A program made the translations under genes and the position numbers. This document shows, in pieces, positions 12,001-17,054 of a DNA stretch of 64,000 nucleotides. The notes under the pieces were generated by a model. The model searched no databases and was not told the origin of the DNA. It was given only the letters and a program-made list of their open reading frames with translations. The stretch is from Zoogloea sp. (GTDB lineage: Bacteria; Pseudomonadota; Gammaproteobacteria; Burkholderiales; Rhodocyclaceae). The stretch is from the NCBI RefSeq assembly GCF_023150065.1, contig NZ_JAKLLN010000010.1, forward strand, positions 91,613 through 155,612, written 5' to 3'. Numbering within the stretch: position 1 is the stretch's first letter; every line of letters begins with the position of its first letter.

Positions 12001-12071
12001 TGCAGGCTAATCCAAACATAACCAATATCCGACAATGGAACTGGACGATGGACCCAAGGCGCTTACCATGA
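1..12071 (+). CDS. cdiA: CdiA/FhaB-like two-partner-secretion exoprotein with C-terminal toxin (5' partial)
   Basis: The frame is open from the window edge (first whole codon at base 3), so the true start and signal peptide lie outside; about 4,020 codons are visible. The N-terminus is the tail of the TPS/haemagglutination-activity domain, with NPNGVTCAGCG near bases 163-195. A very long Gly/Ala/Val-rich beta-helical repeat region follows, broken by a proline-rich linker (PPPPPPDPEKDF, about 5950-5985). A hydrophobic DUF637-type region lies at about 10270-10700, then a pretoxin segment with AAQNNFLNH (about 11030-11060) where many CdiA proteins carry VENN. The last ~135 residues (about 11660-12071) form a variable tip resembling ADP-ribosyl cyclases. 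The family is secreted through a TpsB/CdiB pore and delivers the tip into neighbouring cells; no CdiB gene is visible. Base composition becomes clearly less GC-rich in the tip, as is usual for exchanged toxin modules. Confidence 0.93.
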   Translation, partial: GTTLLGGNVTANPNLAGGAGASVIVNEVVAPGVASRLAGSIEVFGAPAAVIVANPNGVTCAGCGTVNSPRFVLSTGTPVWLDALGSPAGFAGATGVGFEVQGGQVRVNGHGLEGTVGKVELVGASIQLDGPVRAHYLNPELAGITVLAGAGRVAERAGQLENLSPGQPASVPPGSFAIDGTAFGAMSSSQIRVVSTDQGVGVRLAGPLLADSLGLVVRSAGDLSVGELVARQSISLDAAGNLNMLGATASGGDLSAHAGGRVRVTAASSATGAASLSAADTVELLAPLTAGGRASVSADQVRLAAGVTANETEIDARSLVLGDGGRDVQIRGDLNLAVTGDLVTPGAVTVSGNTRLSASASVGLGGDVTVGGNLLVDAAADIRAGGHLSAGGLVRLRAGQGVDIIGGVSAGALDLVAGRAVFGGDLMVAGDGSIVAASLVLPSRVEAGGSLRIDTNGDLINTGRLVASGDLNLGAGGRVALAESGAGGRADLIARGGSLSIGSPFVAGRNVSLAGRDGVLANAVQSGGDLGIASSAGTVATGALVAPGAVAVNAALGLNVGGPVAGGADVSLVSGAALQLAGNVSAGAGLSLVGSSIRAREVLAGGQLLIDAGQLEAETLGAGGALGLRALTGVSVSGAVVANGPVSVVVSDGALAVGGPLLSNGALAVTARSDIGVLGGVSSGAAVSLVSQQGRIAVQGGAGSVGGITLDALRQIDVGGDMAAGGPILLRSGTAGIDVAGNLASAASLSADAPGDIRFAGDTRVGAELAVASTAGALAFARALEVGGAARLAAARGIDFGGDSRFFGALSVAGGGGPIINRGHLYASTDFIVDTLGDFISEGRIDSLAAVSIRGARLSFNTQQAGGVFANGGISLVARDGGWLGRSGTLASSAAIALEGPRFETAGEVLSSGGALSFTGNTLVNAGLAAAQAVVVNGRLENETGGQVSAASVEVRGTTLNRGEIGGATVILAEAVRNAGTIAGDRVLVGGDLLNEGSLGGGDFSFTGRNLDNAGLLAARAVGVTAVNMDNRGQVQGGRVDLQLAGALGNSGIIESIGTTTVAADALHNSGTVHAGGSGSIRVAQGVVNDGGRLSAAEGLDIVAGASLSNRAGRILAGGDLALQLGGELSGAGLVAANRDLQVKAGRGLELAEGGAGRDAALSAEGGELRIGSSFAAGGNLSVAGRDGVVTEALSAAGALRVSSTRGDVATGSLMAVGPVSLAAAGAGQVFGAVVSDGAVTLGAGGVLGVDGVLASGGNATLSAGGVRVAGPVQVLGALAVDAGTAGLILGGEARADAGVLLKGQQVSANGVLTGGRLAIQAGAGGFDNRGSLVGNSGVDVSTLGALVQQGVVASQGDVSLTALLGLSLLSEVGAGGSLTLDTAGQIVGAGAWRSAGALNVRAGQSIDQSRDVLAGGAASLNAEGASLRLRDRVVANGALSLKAGGEIEAGALGGGLEKGETVSVEAGGNVGFAEVQAGGNYLARAGGDYRVNGASVVVGNLDLGAARDVVHSGAVSIGGNALVQAGGRLAQGETRILGKGVLASAGAQDYAGSLSAGDSLDLRAGAGVAVAGALLTPGALSLEGGAGGVSVAGELSAGARLQVAADRAVSVGGELLALGAAQVRSRQDGIHLKGPVTALEALGLDAQGDVRLGGDLTAVGALDMRSAMGSVVFERGLGVAGPASFSVGQDLVFLGDALFYGPLSATRVGRTLDSRTRLQVGSDLLLDITGDFVSEGLVQSAGGVRIVARNIRANLLRAGGIVANGDIELVARDQGQLGAPGGVSSSGGAILLAANRFSNAGDVVSGGVGFAFSGGSLSNAGRIAADAVRVAGALDNQGAVYGETVSVSGHTGNLGTIAGGVLSFNGGLGNGGVIAGRSVSASAAVSNSGEISGDNISLSGGAVANSGLVSASRVSIQAAELANQGTLSAGSLDVRTLGAFVNGGSVQVGGNADIVADGGFVNQLVEASRCVTAAVCNPRPGLPPPPPPDPEKDFRFVQSPAVMAVGGQLRLSGGKVENRGIIQANGIDMALGAAALVNVRSENDVLTDTNFGTEAPTTNTGLILAAEDISIAAGSLLNQGGRIAAGGGLDARVSGTLGSVAGARAGLSPLLSGRYVTLSGSELLTDGLVHATQDLSLLAPAGSLINRGTLLADNSLSVVTGTTVTNADKAALLGTRSVSLKSAHGIFNAGLIYGNGEAAERVAIDAGDGSFTNVGTGTVLAGASLDIKAAAYANGGTVASRGDARLDAPSFVFRPASSGLLAFGTLSLDVAGVVVDVGETWVSPAMNTLWRGVLSNTGRVLLGGNAAGSVDNLATGGRTLTGEPDLQGGAYLLLGLPTLNGAYVDSHTDVATRAQFVVNGLFQGSLRNVASDAKVAGSYAYSAGSVAQTVRWTNALGETEETSALSLARLDATGGATLITLDSPDAGTIVAGNLGITGVNLNLGSGVDPTAAQQALVASRLNRVTAGSQTGVHAAVSGPAGIVGTGGALQPAAVLGADPTAGLAAAPASAGQTLFPGVTATPVQGRGVVEVSGSPVAGATAGGVSPVAPDLADPGQPASGNGTRVVPQAVIDPAAMPVAGGGADPSIKTPTVPATPGGSLPVDEAARYGLAFPDWGSFTAAPGALRADNVDLLLSGRFTNRGVFEVADQLLIQAEGGIDNFGASIRAGGALGLFGASLDNRNGSIQAGSLTLALGGSLDNTRGRILIDKDATLAVGGDLINDSGRIEAGSLALDVAGNLYNRTLYAVDLKDTTTTRRTEFDSVFGTTVTTRSDSTVIQSADLRAGIVARTGDLSLNVGKDLVVTGADLKAAGALTGRVGGNIDIQALSVENSRKRVDTISNERSYTLNNGETETTGLTASGRTVTTRIDSEIRHQASVLEAGGKLDLESGGSTAIVGARVKSGAETRIVVGGHLAVGAVVDSSHVEQRVTTQVEGAAFLPGLPTAGGERLELKHADTAIGGQMDSGGATTLQAGGSLILSGQRISSGGDTRLSGSSVVLDGLSLETRSESRNAGSTVVSLDAQTRHAGSAIQSAGSLDVTATGVPEDAASTTGSIRGRGVQLEARATLTLAAAGDIALEAGRNTDDFVSRNHSGTAIVERSRDESARNGLSGEAISVAGRNITLEAASLSSPGKVNIVARDALSLAAATDSASDHTLSVKKTGSWLSKKTTTTEHAEQSLRAATTRIDAGEILLQSGGDLDLYGTRLDASGQVRLAAGGELHAYAVQDVHSVMDRQKVVRAPGIGALLLGEDPTFRRRKTETRDSRTSEEAQVTQLQSVGELTTQSGGDTLLQASRIEAARTTIAVGVGDKAEADATLILEGAKNRLDTSHTVSKKSFAWQNQSGQGEGSETLQVVNIQGPVSIHARRIVAQLPEGDFKTQLEKQAAQPGQAWMLQLADRPDVDWKAVALAHDKWDYQQEGLTAEAALMIAIAVSIVTAGSGAALASFATGTTVATSATSAIILQAGIVALTTQATVTLINNKGNLGKTLSDLGRDETIRNVATAMLTAGALNALAGSISVPNADGNLVTLAEISGKSDLVAQIGKNVINNTASAVIDTAINGGDLGDKLGRAITTGVIDAAGASAANSVGDLTGFSNRMGHLVVGCAMGAAKGGDCGSGAIGGLAGELAAEWYGGDREPVSATQASKTVDVARLFGALAVTLVGGDAQVGATAAGNAAQNNFLNHFQVKQLNEQLAQCKGQAGCINQAISEARELDKRQHDLIAQTETAQGSRALVEGIQKPGATIETSLCAGVSACVKYAEELPLINMRGYIYGVQDRVGELAQIKRIRAFETQIRQADPALSDEEVTRQAAVRAGVYDAGRLGQLLGAAGKAILEDGVQSIRPSGNKPALGGAGENVSVVGGAAERGGENSVKGVSGAGTIPSYEELQNLAANTLDFSTKPNGAVFWSGANNMMVAQWWASLTGKTTLEQTVGGRYLHSLNLFDNLPGAQAAQIWDTASVRFANGASGNVNTFAKGATQFGPYGERTWWRLEQPALQANPNITNIRQWNWTMDPRRLP

Positions 12072-12424
12072 TTGGAAAACTACTCAGGGTGCTCAATCCA
12101 CGCTGGCATCTTCTAAAAAGGGAAGTTGCGCGCCAGCATGCTGGACCTTATGTGGAGAGGAGTGACGCTGGATACACGATTGCGATCATATGCAGAGGTG
12201 AGCAGCTTCTCTACACGGATGAGAACGGGAGTTTGGTTCTTGAGATATGCATTCCGGGGCGATGGGTTGATGCATCATCAATAAGTAAGTGGGATGAAGT
12301 CGGCAGTGTTTCCGAGCGGCAGCGTGCGACGATTGTCGGCAGGATCAAACGGTACTTTGAAGACCGTCAGGGCTTCAGCGTTCACGTTATCAATAGAGAC
12401 AAGATGGCAGGGCCGGGAAAATGA
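12068..12424 (+). CDS. Probable immunity protein for the CdiA C-terminal toxin
   Basis: A 118-residue protein whose ATG overlaps the cdiA stop as ATGA, the usual translational coupling of CDI toxin and immunity genes. I recognise no family. It is a small soluble-looking protein with mixed hydrophobic and charged stretches, a basic start (MIGKLLRVLNPRW) and no signal peptide or membrane segment. Its lower GC content and different codon use, compared with the upstream repeats, continue the shift that begins in the toxin tip. By position it should bind and neutralise the ADP-ribosyl-cyclase-like domain in the cytoplasm. An in-frame ATG at 12035 lies inside cdiA and was not chosen. The immunity role is inferred from position only. 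Confidence 0.75.
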   Translation: MIGKLLRVLNPRWHLLKREVARQHAGPYVERSDAGYTIAIICRGEQLLYTDENGSLVLEICIPGRWVDASSISKWDEVGSVSERQRATIVGRIKRYFEDRQGFSVHVINRDKMAGPGK

Positions 12425-13056
12425 CAGGCACGATTATTAACGCGAACATGCGCCGGCGCATTCTTGCCTGCGCCGACTTGGCCGATTTCTTAGCCGAGAA
12501 AACTCATCTTGAAATGAGGACAGGAGATCGCAAAGGAGCAGAGTTTGCAGGTGATTGCGAGCGATTCAGGGCTTGGTTTGGCGATGCCTCTTCCGTCCGA
12601 GAGAAGCTTCAAATTCTCTCGCTCTGTCGTGAACGTCGTTATCCGACGCCCCTGGTTGGTAGTGGTGAACTTCTGGGGGTTGTCATTGAGTTGGGCAATG
12701 AGTTTGGTGTTGACGCCCTTGCTGTGTATTCGGACTTGCAAGGGGCATGGTATAGCGGACGGGATAGCACGCTGACGGAGGTTGACCTGTCAGCAGGTTC
12801 AAGGGTGGCATACCAACAGTTGCGCGATGTGGTCAATCGTGGCATGCAACATTGCATGCCTCACCCTACGGAGATTCCTTCACCACCCCCGCCGGGATAC
12901 ACGGTAATCAGCTTTCTTTCGGAGAGCGGGATTGCGTATGCCTTGGGTTCGAGCCGTGACATGGCCTCGGATGGTATTAGTGGGCCAATAATCTATTCGG
13001 CGCTAGCTATTCGAAAACTGATCTTGGGGAGTAGGTCCGACGCATCGTGCATCTGA
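12421..13056 (+). CDS. Unrecognised protein, third gene of the toxin-immunity operon
   Basis: A 211-residue protein that begins with an ATGA overlap on the preceding gene, so the three genes are translationally coupled. I do not recognise the family. The N-terminal half is helical and charged (RRRILACADLADFLAEKTHL). The middle contains GVVIELGNEFGVDALAVYSD and a Pro-rich turn (PSPPPPGYT), and there is no signal peptide. The last residues run into DNA that no longer looks like the same gene, and IS fragments start 160 bases further on, so the C-terminus may be replaced. It could be a second immunity protein, an immunity relic from an older toxin tip, or a toxin accessory factor. Confidence 0.6.
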   Translation: MTGTIINANMRRRILACADLADFLAEKTHLEMRTGDRKGAEFAGDCERFRAWFGDASSVREKLQILSLCRERRYPTPLVGSGELLGVVIELGNEFGVDALAVYSDLQGAWYSGRDSTLTEVDLSAGSRVAYQQLRDVVNRGMQHCMPHPTEIPSPPPPGYTVISFLSESGIAYALGSSRDMASDGISGPIIYSALAIRKLILGSRSDASCI

Positions 13057-13217
13057 TCCGCAACAGCGTGAGCTACGCCAGGCGGACCACAAGGCGCCGG
13101 TGGTGACGATCAAGCTGATCTGCACCGTGATCAGTGCCGAAGGTGCATCGACGCCCGCAACCTCGACATCGAGGCCGGCGGCGAGCATGCAGGGCTCCCG
13201 CGGCTACCCAGTTGACA

Positions 13218-13694
13218 TCAATCCGCGTCGTCGTTCTCACTCTCCACCGCCAACCCCAGCAGGGCTGCTTGAAACTCGTCCGAGGTCGCAGCCTGCAATC
13301 GCTTGGTCTTGATGCTGGTCTTGATCGAGGTGTTCAATTCGATGAGGTTCAACGCGATATGGCGCACCAGAGCGAGGTTGTGGGCGACGTGGCTGGCGCG
13401 TGCGCGTGAGTAGTCATCGCCAAGCTGAACATCTAGGCACCAGTGCAACCTGTTTTCGACTTCCCAATGACTGCGTACGGCGCGCATGAATTTCTCGGCA
13501 TCCGGGGCCAGGCTGTTGATGTAGTAGCGGCGTTCAACGCTCGTCCTGTCAACGATACGGCGTGTGCGCTCGACGAGAGCAAAGCTCTGCAGCTCGCGCC
13601 ACTGATCGCCCTTGTAAAGTCTGTCGCCCGCGTCGAAAGCCCAGCAGCGGCTCCATTCTTTCCGGCTGTGTCCCGTGTTGTGACTCTCTCCGCT
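13218..13694 (-). pseudogene. ISAs1-family transposase, C-terminal fragment
   Basis: The minus-strand frame encodes the C-terminal ~155 residues of an ISAs1-type transposase. Landmarks are SRCWAFDAGD, VERRYYINSL, the RSHWEVENRLHWCLDV block with the catalytic Glu region, and HNLALVRHIALNLI. The family is normally about 370 residues; everything upstream of the RKEW block is absent. The frame can be read up to 13772, but that extension shows no transposase features and overlaps the IS5 fragment. No terminal inverted repeats were found. It is a dead element downstream of the toxin cluster. Confidence 0.85.
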
Positions 13695-13755
13695 TGAGGC
13701 GGCCTGCAGTGCTCCGCCAACGCCCGCCTGAGCCAGCAGAGTTTCGGGTGTCACT

Positions 13756-13989
13756 AAGCCCCACGCCGCCATTGTTGATCTGTGCTATCGGGGTGTAGAG
13801 CTGCCCGGGGTTGGGGTTATCCACCGTGGCCGGATTGAGAGCTTGAGCGACAAGGCGCGCCGGCTACTCAAACGCCGTCAGGTGGTGGAGCTGGTGATCG
13901 GGCACTTGGAGGACGATTGTGGAGTACGACGGAACTGGCTCAAAGGATCGGAAGGCGATGTGCTGCACCCGGTGCTGTTTCCTGTCGGT
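13756..13989 (+). pseudogene. IS5-family transposase, C-terminal fragment
   Basis: About 76 codons in one plus-strand frame match, residue for residue with few changes, the C-terminal part of the intact transposase at 62000-63445. Landmarks are AIVDLCYRGVELPG, IHRGRIESLS, ARRLLKRRQVVE and RNWLKGSEGDVLHPVL. The match ends near 13985, where the intact copy continues as CAAGYNLRW. No start codon or upstream two-thirds of the gene is present, so the fragment is non-functional. It abuts the ISAs1 fragment and probably dates from an older insertion of a related but not identical element. Confidence 0.85.
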
Positions 13990-14044
13990 GACCACGGCCC
14001 GTGCGCGGGAGCTGGAGGGCTTTGGCAAGCCCTAGGGGATGTGG

Positions 14045-14073
14045 CCCTCGCCCGCCCGGACGGGCGGGGAGGG
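14045..14073. terminator. GC-rich hairpin downstream of the PEP-CTERM gene
   Basis: The arms CCCGCCCG and CGGGCGGG around a GA loop are extended by CCCTC/GAGGG with one bulged base. The hairpin lies 16 bases past the stop of the minus-strand gene at 14089. There is no T-run, so it is only a terminator-like or mRNA-stabilising hairpin. Confidence 0.4.
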
Positions 14074-14088
14074 GGCTGCGCGCGGTGC

Positions 14089-15510
14089 TTACTTCCGGCG
14101 ACGCAGCATGAAGCCCGTCAGCCCCAGCGCTGCCAGGGCGAGGCTGGCGGGTTCGGGGATTTGCTGGGTCTGGAAGTCGGCGAAGACGTCGCCGGTGATG
14201 CCGAGCACGAAGAACTGGTTGGGGTTGGCGGTGGGGGTGCCATTGACGTCCACGGTGTCGAGGAAGTCGTTGTCGTTCACCACAATGAGGCTGTGCTGGA
14301 GCACGCCGTCCACCCACACGTCGGGGCCGAAGGCGAGGCCTTCGATCTTGGCGGGGATGGTCCGGTCGGTGTAGCCGTTGGCCTTGAGCAGGGCGACCAG
14401 ATCAACAAACAGGGTTTTGCTGACGGCCTTGCCGGCGAGGTTTGCGGCGCCGGTGAGGGTGCCCACGTCCTGGGCGCCGTTCAGGTTGATGGTGTAGAGC
14501 TTTTTCTGGACGGCCTTGGAGTCGTCGCCGAGGCCCTTGCCGTCGCGTTCGTCGATGATGAATTCGTGGTCGTTGATGGCGACGATTTCGCTGATGGTGC
14601 CGTACTTGGGCTTGGCGGTGGTGCCGATGTTGTCCAGTTCGTAGGCGTATTCGTGGGTGACCTTGCCGGTGGCCAGGTCGATGGTGACGATGCGCACGGT
14701 GCTGGCGGCGGTGCCGCCGTCCTGGGCGAGGGGGCTCTGCATGACGCCGACCAGGGTCTTGCCGTCGGGGGTGATGGCGAGGCCTTCCATGCCCTTGTTG
14801 GTGACGCGGCCGCTGGTGTTGGCGGCGATCTCGGCGCTTTCGGTGGCGGCCGGGGTGGGGGCGGCAAACTTTTCGGGCAGGGTGATCACGCCGGTGCGTT
14901 CGCCGGTGGCGCGGTCGAAGCGGTAGATGTAGGGGCCGTATTCGTCGGAGATGTAAACGCTCTTGCCGTCAGCGGCGACGCGGATGCCTTCCAGGTCGAG
15001 GCGGGCGTTGTTGGGGTTGGTGGAGGTGCCAGTGGCGAAGGCGTCGGAGCGGCCGGTGAAGTAGTTTTCGCCATTGCTGCCGGTGAGCACCGGAGCGCTG
15101 CCGTAGTTGAGGGCGGTGCTGCTGGAGAGCAGGGTGGTCGCGTTTAGCACCGGGGTGAGGGTGGCGAGGCTGCCGGCGCTGAAGGTGGTGGTGCTCAGGC
15201 CGAGGTTCATGGTCTGGAAGCGGGGGATCCAGCTGGTGGTGTTGTCCACTGCGCTGTTCCAGGCGCTGGCATTGGGGCCGCGGTCGGGGGTGAGCAGGAA
15301 GGTGTCGCCACCGGCCCACGCAATGGCGGAGCCGAGCCCGCCGAGGATGTTGGCGGGGGCGCCGTTTTCAAGGGTGTTGGTGAGGCCCGACAGGTCGGAG
15401 CCGCTGATCTGGCCGATGCCGATCAGGGACACGCCGGCGTGGGCGGGGAAGGACACGGAAAGGGCAAGGGCCACAGGCACGAGGGCCGTGAGCAGACGTT
15501 GGGTGGGCAT
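14089..15510 (-). CDS. Esterase-like phytase-family protein with PEP-CTERM sorting signal
   Basis: A 473-residue exported protein. The start at 15510 is preferred over an in-frame codon at 15543 because it gives a clean signal peptide (MPTQRLLTALVPVALALSVS, cleavage after FPAHA) and has a GGAG-like site just upstream. The body resembles the 'esterase-like activity of phytase' family, a beta-propeller: LTPDRGPNAS, a YGPYIYRF segment, NKGMEGLAITPDG and FIIDERDGKG. The C-terminus has the PEP-CTERM tripartite signal: IPEPASLALAALGL, a short membrane segment, then MLRRRK. Proteins of this type are handled by an exosortase and linked to exopolysaccharide/biofilm surfaces; no exosortase gene is visible here. 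The substrate is unknown. Confidence 0.88.
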   Translation of the reverse strand: MPTQRLLTALVPVALALSVSFPAHAGVSLIGIGQISGSDLSGLTNTLENGAPANILGGLGSAIAWAGGDTFLLTPDRGPNASAWNSAVDNTTSWIPRFQTMNLGLSTTTFSAGSLATLTPVLNATTLLSSSTALNYGSAPVLTGSNGENYFTGRSDAFATGTSTNPNNARLDLEGIRVAADGKSVYISDEYGPYIYRFDRATGERTGVITLPEKFAAPTPAATESAEIAANTSGRVTNKGMEGLAITPDGKTLVGVMQSPLAQDGGTAASTVRIVTIDLATGKVTHEYAYELDNIGTTAKPKYGTISEIVAINDHEFIIDERDGKGLGDDSKAVQKKLYTINLNGAQDVGTLTGAANLAGKAVSKTLFVDLVALLKANGYTDRTIPAKIEGLAFGPDVWVDGVLQHSLIVVNDNDFLDTVDVNGTPTANPNQFFVLGITGDVFADFQTQQIPEPASLALAALGLTGFMLRRRK

Positions 15511-15659
15511 GGAGGCTCCGCAGTGGGATGGATAAACCCCCAACGCTACCTGCGTCAGATTACAGGGCTACGACACCCCGGACCGGCGGGCTGTGCGCAA
15601 TTTCCTCCCCTTCGTCCTCGTTGGTGCGTTTTCATCCTACTGCCGTCAGCGGGCGGCTT

Positions 15660-16766
15660 TCACTGTGTCGGGGCCCTTTCGGGCAGGTGCCCGAGCAGAC
15701 GGCGGAACTGCTGGCGGAAGAAATGCACCCGCCTTTCGCCCAGATGGGAGAACAGTACGCAGAGGGCAAACACCAGCACGGCGACCAGCCCGGTCTGGAG
15801 TCTGGAGCTCCGGTCCGGGCCCAGCTGGGCGCTTGCGAGGTATAGCAAGGGCATGTGAAACAGGTAGAGGGTGAAGGTGGCGCCGGCCAGGTAGCGGATT
15901 GCGCCGACCACGCGCTCCGACTTCGCCAGCCATCCGCCATCTCCACGCACCGATGCAATCGCCAGGGCAATCAGGATGCCCATCAGCATGTCTTCCGGCA
16001 GCTGGGCCATGCCGCCGACGAAGAGGCGGAAGTTGCCGATGGGGAGAAAGTCGTCGGCGTAGAGCGCCGCGAGGCTCTGGCGGACTGGTGCCAGGGGGCT
16101 GCCAAAGGCGAGGATGCCGAAGAAGGCTGCGGCACAGACCGCTTGCACCAGCCGCTGTTGATGGCGGGGAGGATGCCATTGCCGGCAGGCACGGTAGGCC
16201 AGCACGCCGAGGAGCCACAGGGGCAGGTAGGCCACGATGCGGGGCCCGGCGCACAGGCACAGCAGCAGGGGCAGCACATACCGCCAGCGGCCGGTGGAGA
16301 GAACGGCAGCACCAAATATCAGGTAGTACCAGAACTCGTAGCCGAGGGACCAGAAGGGGCCGTTGGAAAGGGGAATGACGGTCAGATTCCAGTTCTGCTG
16401 CACGAACAGGCCGTTGATCAGGAGGCGCAGGGCAGGGTGGTCGGCGGGGATGGCAGCGTAGAGTTCCGGAGCGATCTGGCGGCCAATGCCATCGGCCACG
16501 GCAGTCAGGGCCAGGGCCGGCAGGACCACGGAATACAGGCGCCCCAGGCGTGCGGCCATGTACTCCCGATAGTCGCGCTCCCGGCCGCTGACCACGTGAG
16601 CAATGACGAAGCCGGAGATCACGAAGAAGACCACCACGGCCTCGTGCCCCCAGGGCACCCACGGCCACACCGCATTGAAGTTATGCTCGGTCACGTGGCT
16701 GAGGAAGACGATGCAGGCTGCGGTGAAGCGGAGAATGTCGAGAAATATCGAGGTCGAAATAGGCAT
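15660..16766 (-). CDS. Acyltransferase 3 (OafA/YrhL-type) integral membrane protein
   Basis: A 368-residue multi-pass membrane protein. It starts with the hallmark of the acyltransferase-3 family: LDILRFTAACIVFLSHV in the first segment, with the catalytic-type His, and then VVFFVISGFVIAHV in the second. The loop RLGRLYSVVLPALA corresponds to the conserved R-R-Y/P region. About ten hydrophobic segments follow, ending in a basic tail. Family members transfer acyl groups from the cytoplasm to sugars of surface polysaccharide, LPS or peptidoglycan. It sits alone between the PEP-CTERM gene and the MoaD-like gene, with no glycosyltransferase neighbours, so the substrate cannot be named. Confidence 0.88.
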   Translation of the reverse strand: MPISTSIFLDILRFTAACIVFLSHVTEHNFNAVWPWVPWGHEAVVVFFVISGFVIAHVVSGRERDYREYMAARLGRLYSVVLPALALTAVADGIGRQIAPELYAAIPADHPALRLLINGLFVQQNWNLTVIPLSNGPFWSLGYEFWYYLIFGAAVLSTGRWRYVLPLLLCLCAGPRIVAYLPLWLLGVLAYRACRQWHPPRHQQRLVQAVCAAAFFGILAFGSPLAPVRQSLAALYADDFLPIGNFRLFVGGMAQLPEDMLMGILIALAIASVRGDGGWLAKSERVVGAIRYLAGATFTLYLFHMPLLYLASAQLGPDRSSRLQTGLVAVLVFALCVLFSHLGERRVHFFRQQFRRLLGHLPERAPTQ

Positions 16767-16796
16767 GTGCTTTGGGGGGCCGTCTTGCGGTTCGCC

Positions 16797-17054
16797 TCAG
16801 CCTCCGCTGAGGGCCTGCACGATGATCAGTTCTCCGGCGGCGGGCAGCGTGTGATCCAGGTCGCGGATCTGGATGTTTTCCGAGAAGAAGCGGATGTGGC
16901 GCCGGATGCGGTTCTGCTCGTCGATCATGCGGAAGCGGATGCCCGGGTGGTGTCGGTCCAGGTCGGCCAGCACTTCGGCGAGGGTCTCGCCGTCGGCTTC
17001 GGCGCGAGCCCCTCCGGTGTAGGAGTGGAGGGCGCTGGGGATGAGGACTCTCAC
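16797..17054 (-). CDS. MoaD/ThiS-family small sulfur-carrier-like protein
   Basis: An 85-residue protein of the beta-grasp MoaD/ThiS type. It has a beta-strand start (VRVLIPSALHSYTGG), the ETLAEVLADLDRHHPGI helix, ENIQIRDLDHTLPAAGELIIV near the end, and a terminal Gly-Gly (QALSGG). The di-glycine tail is what an E1-like enzyme adenylates and thiocarboxylates. The GTG start overlaps the stop of the upstream BNR-repeat gene as GTGA, so the two are one operon. No MoaE, ThiF/MoeB or thiazole gene is nearby, so it is not obviously the molybdopterin or thiamin carrier. It may be a dedicated carrier or a regulator of its partner. Confidence 0.82.
   Translation of the reverse strand: MRVLIPSALHSYTGGARAEADGETLAEVLADLDRHHPGIRFRMIDEQNRIRRHIRFFSENIQIRDLDHTLPAAGELIIVQALSGG

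Noticed and set aside
13035..13079. IS256-type remnant (IVHLIRNS-like reading)
   Set aside because: Only about 12 residues resemble the family, too little to call an element.
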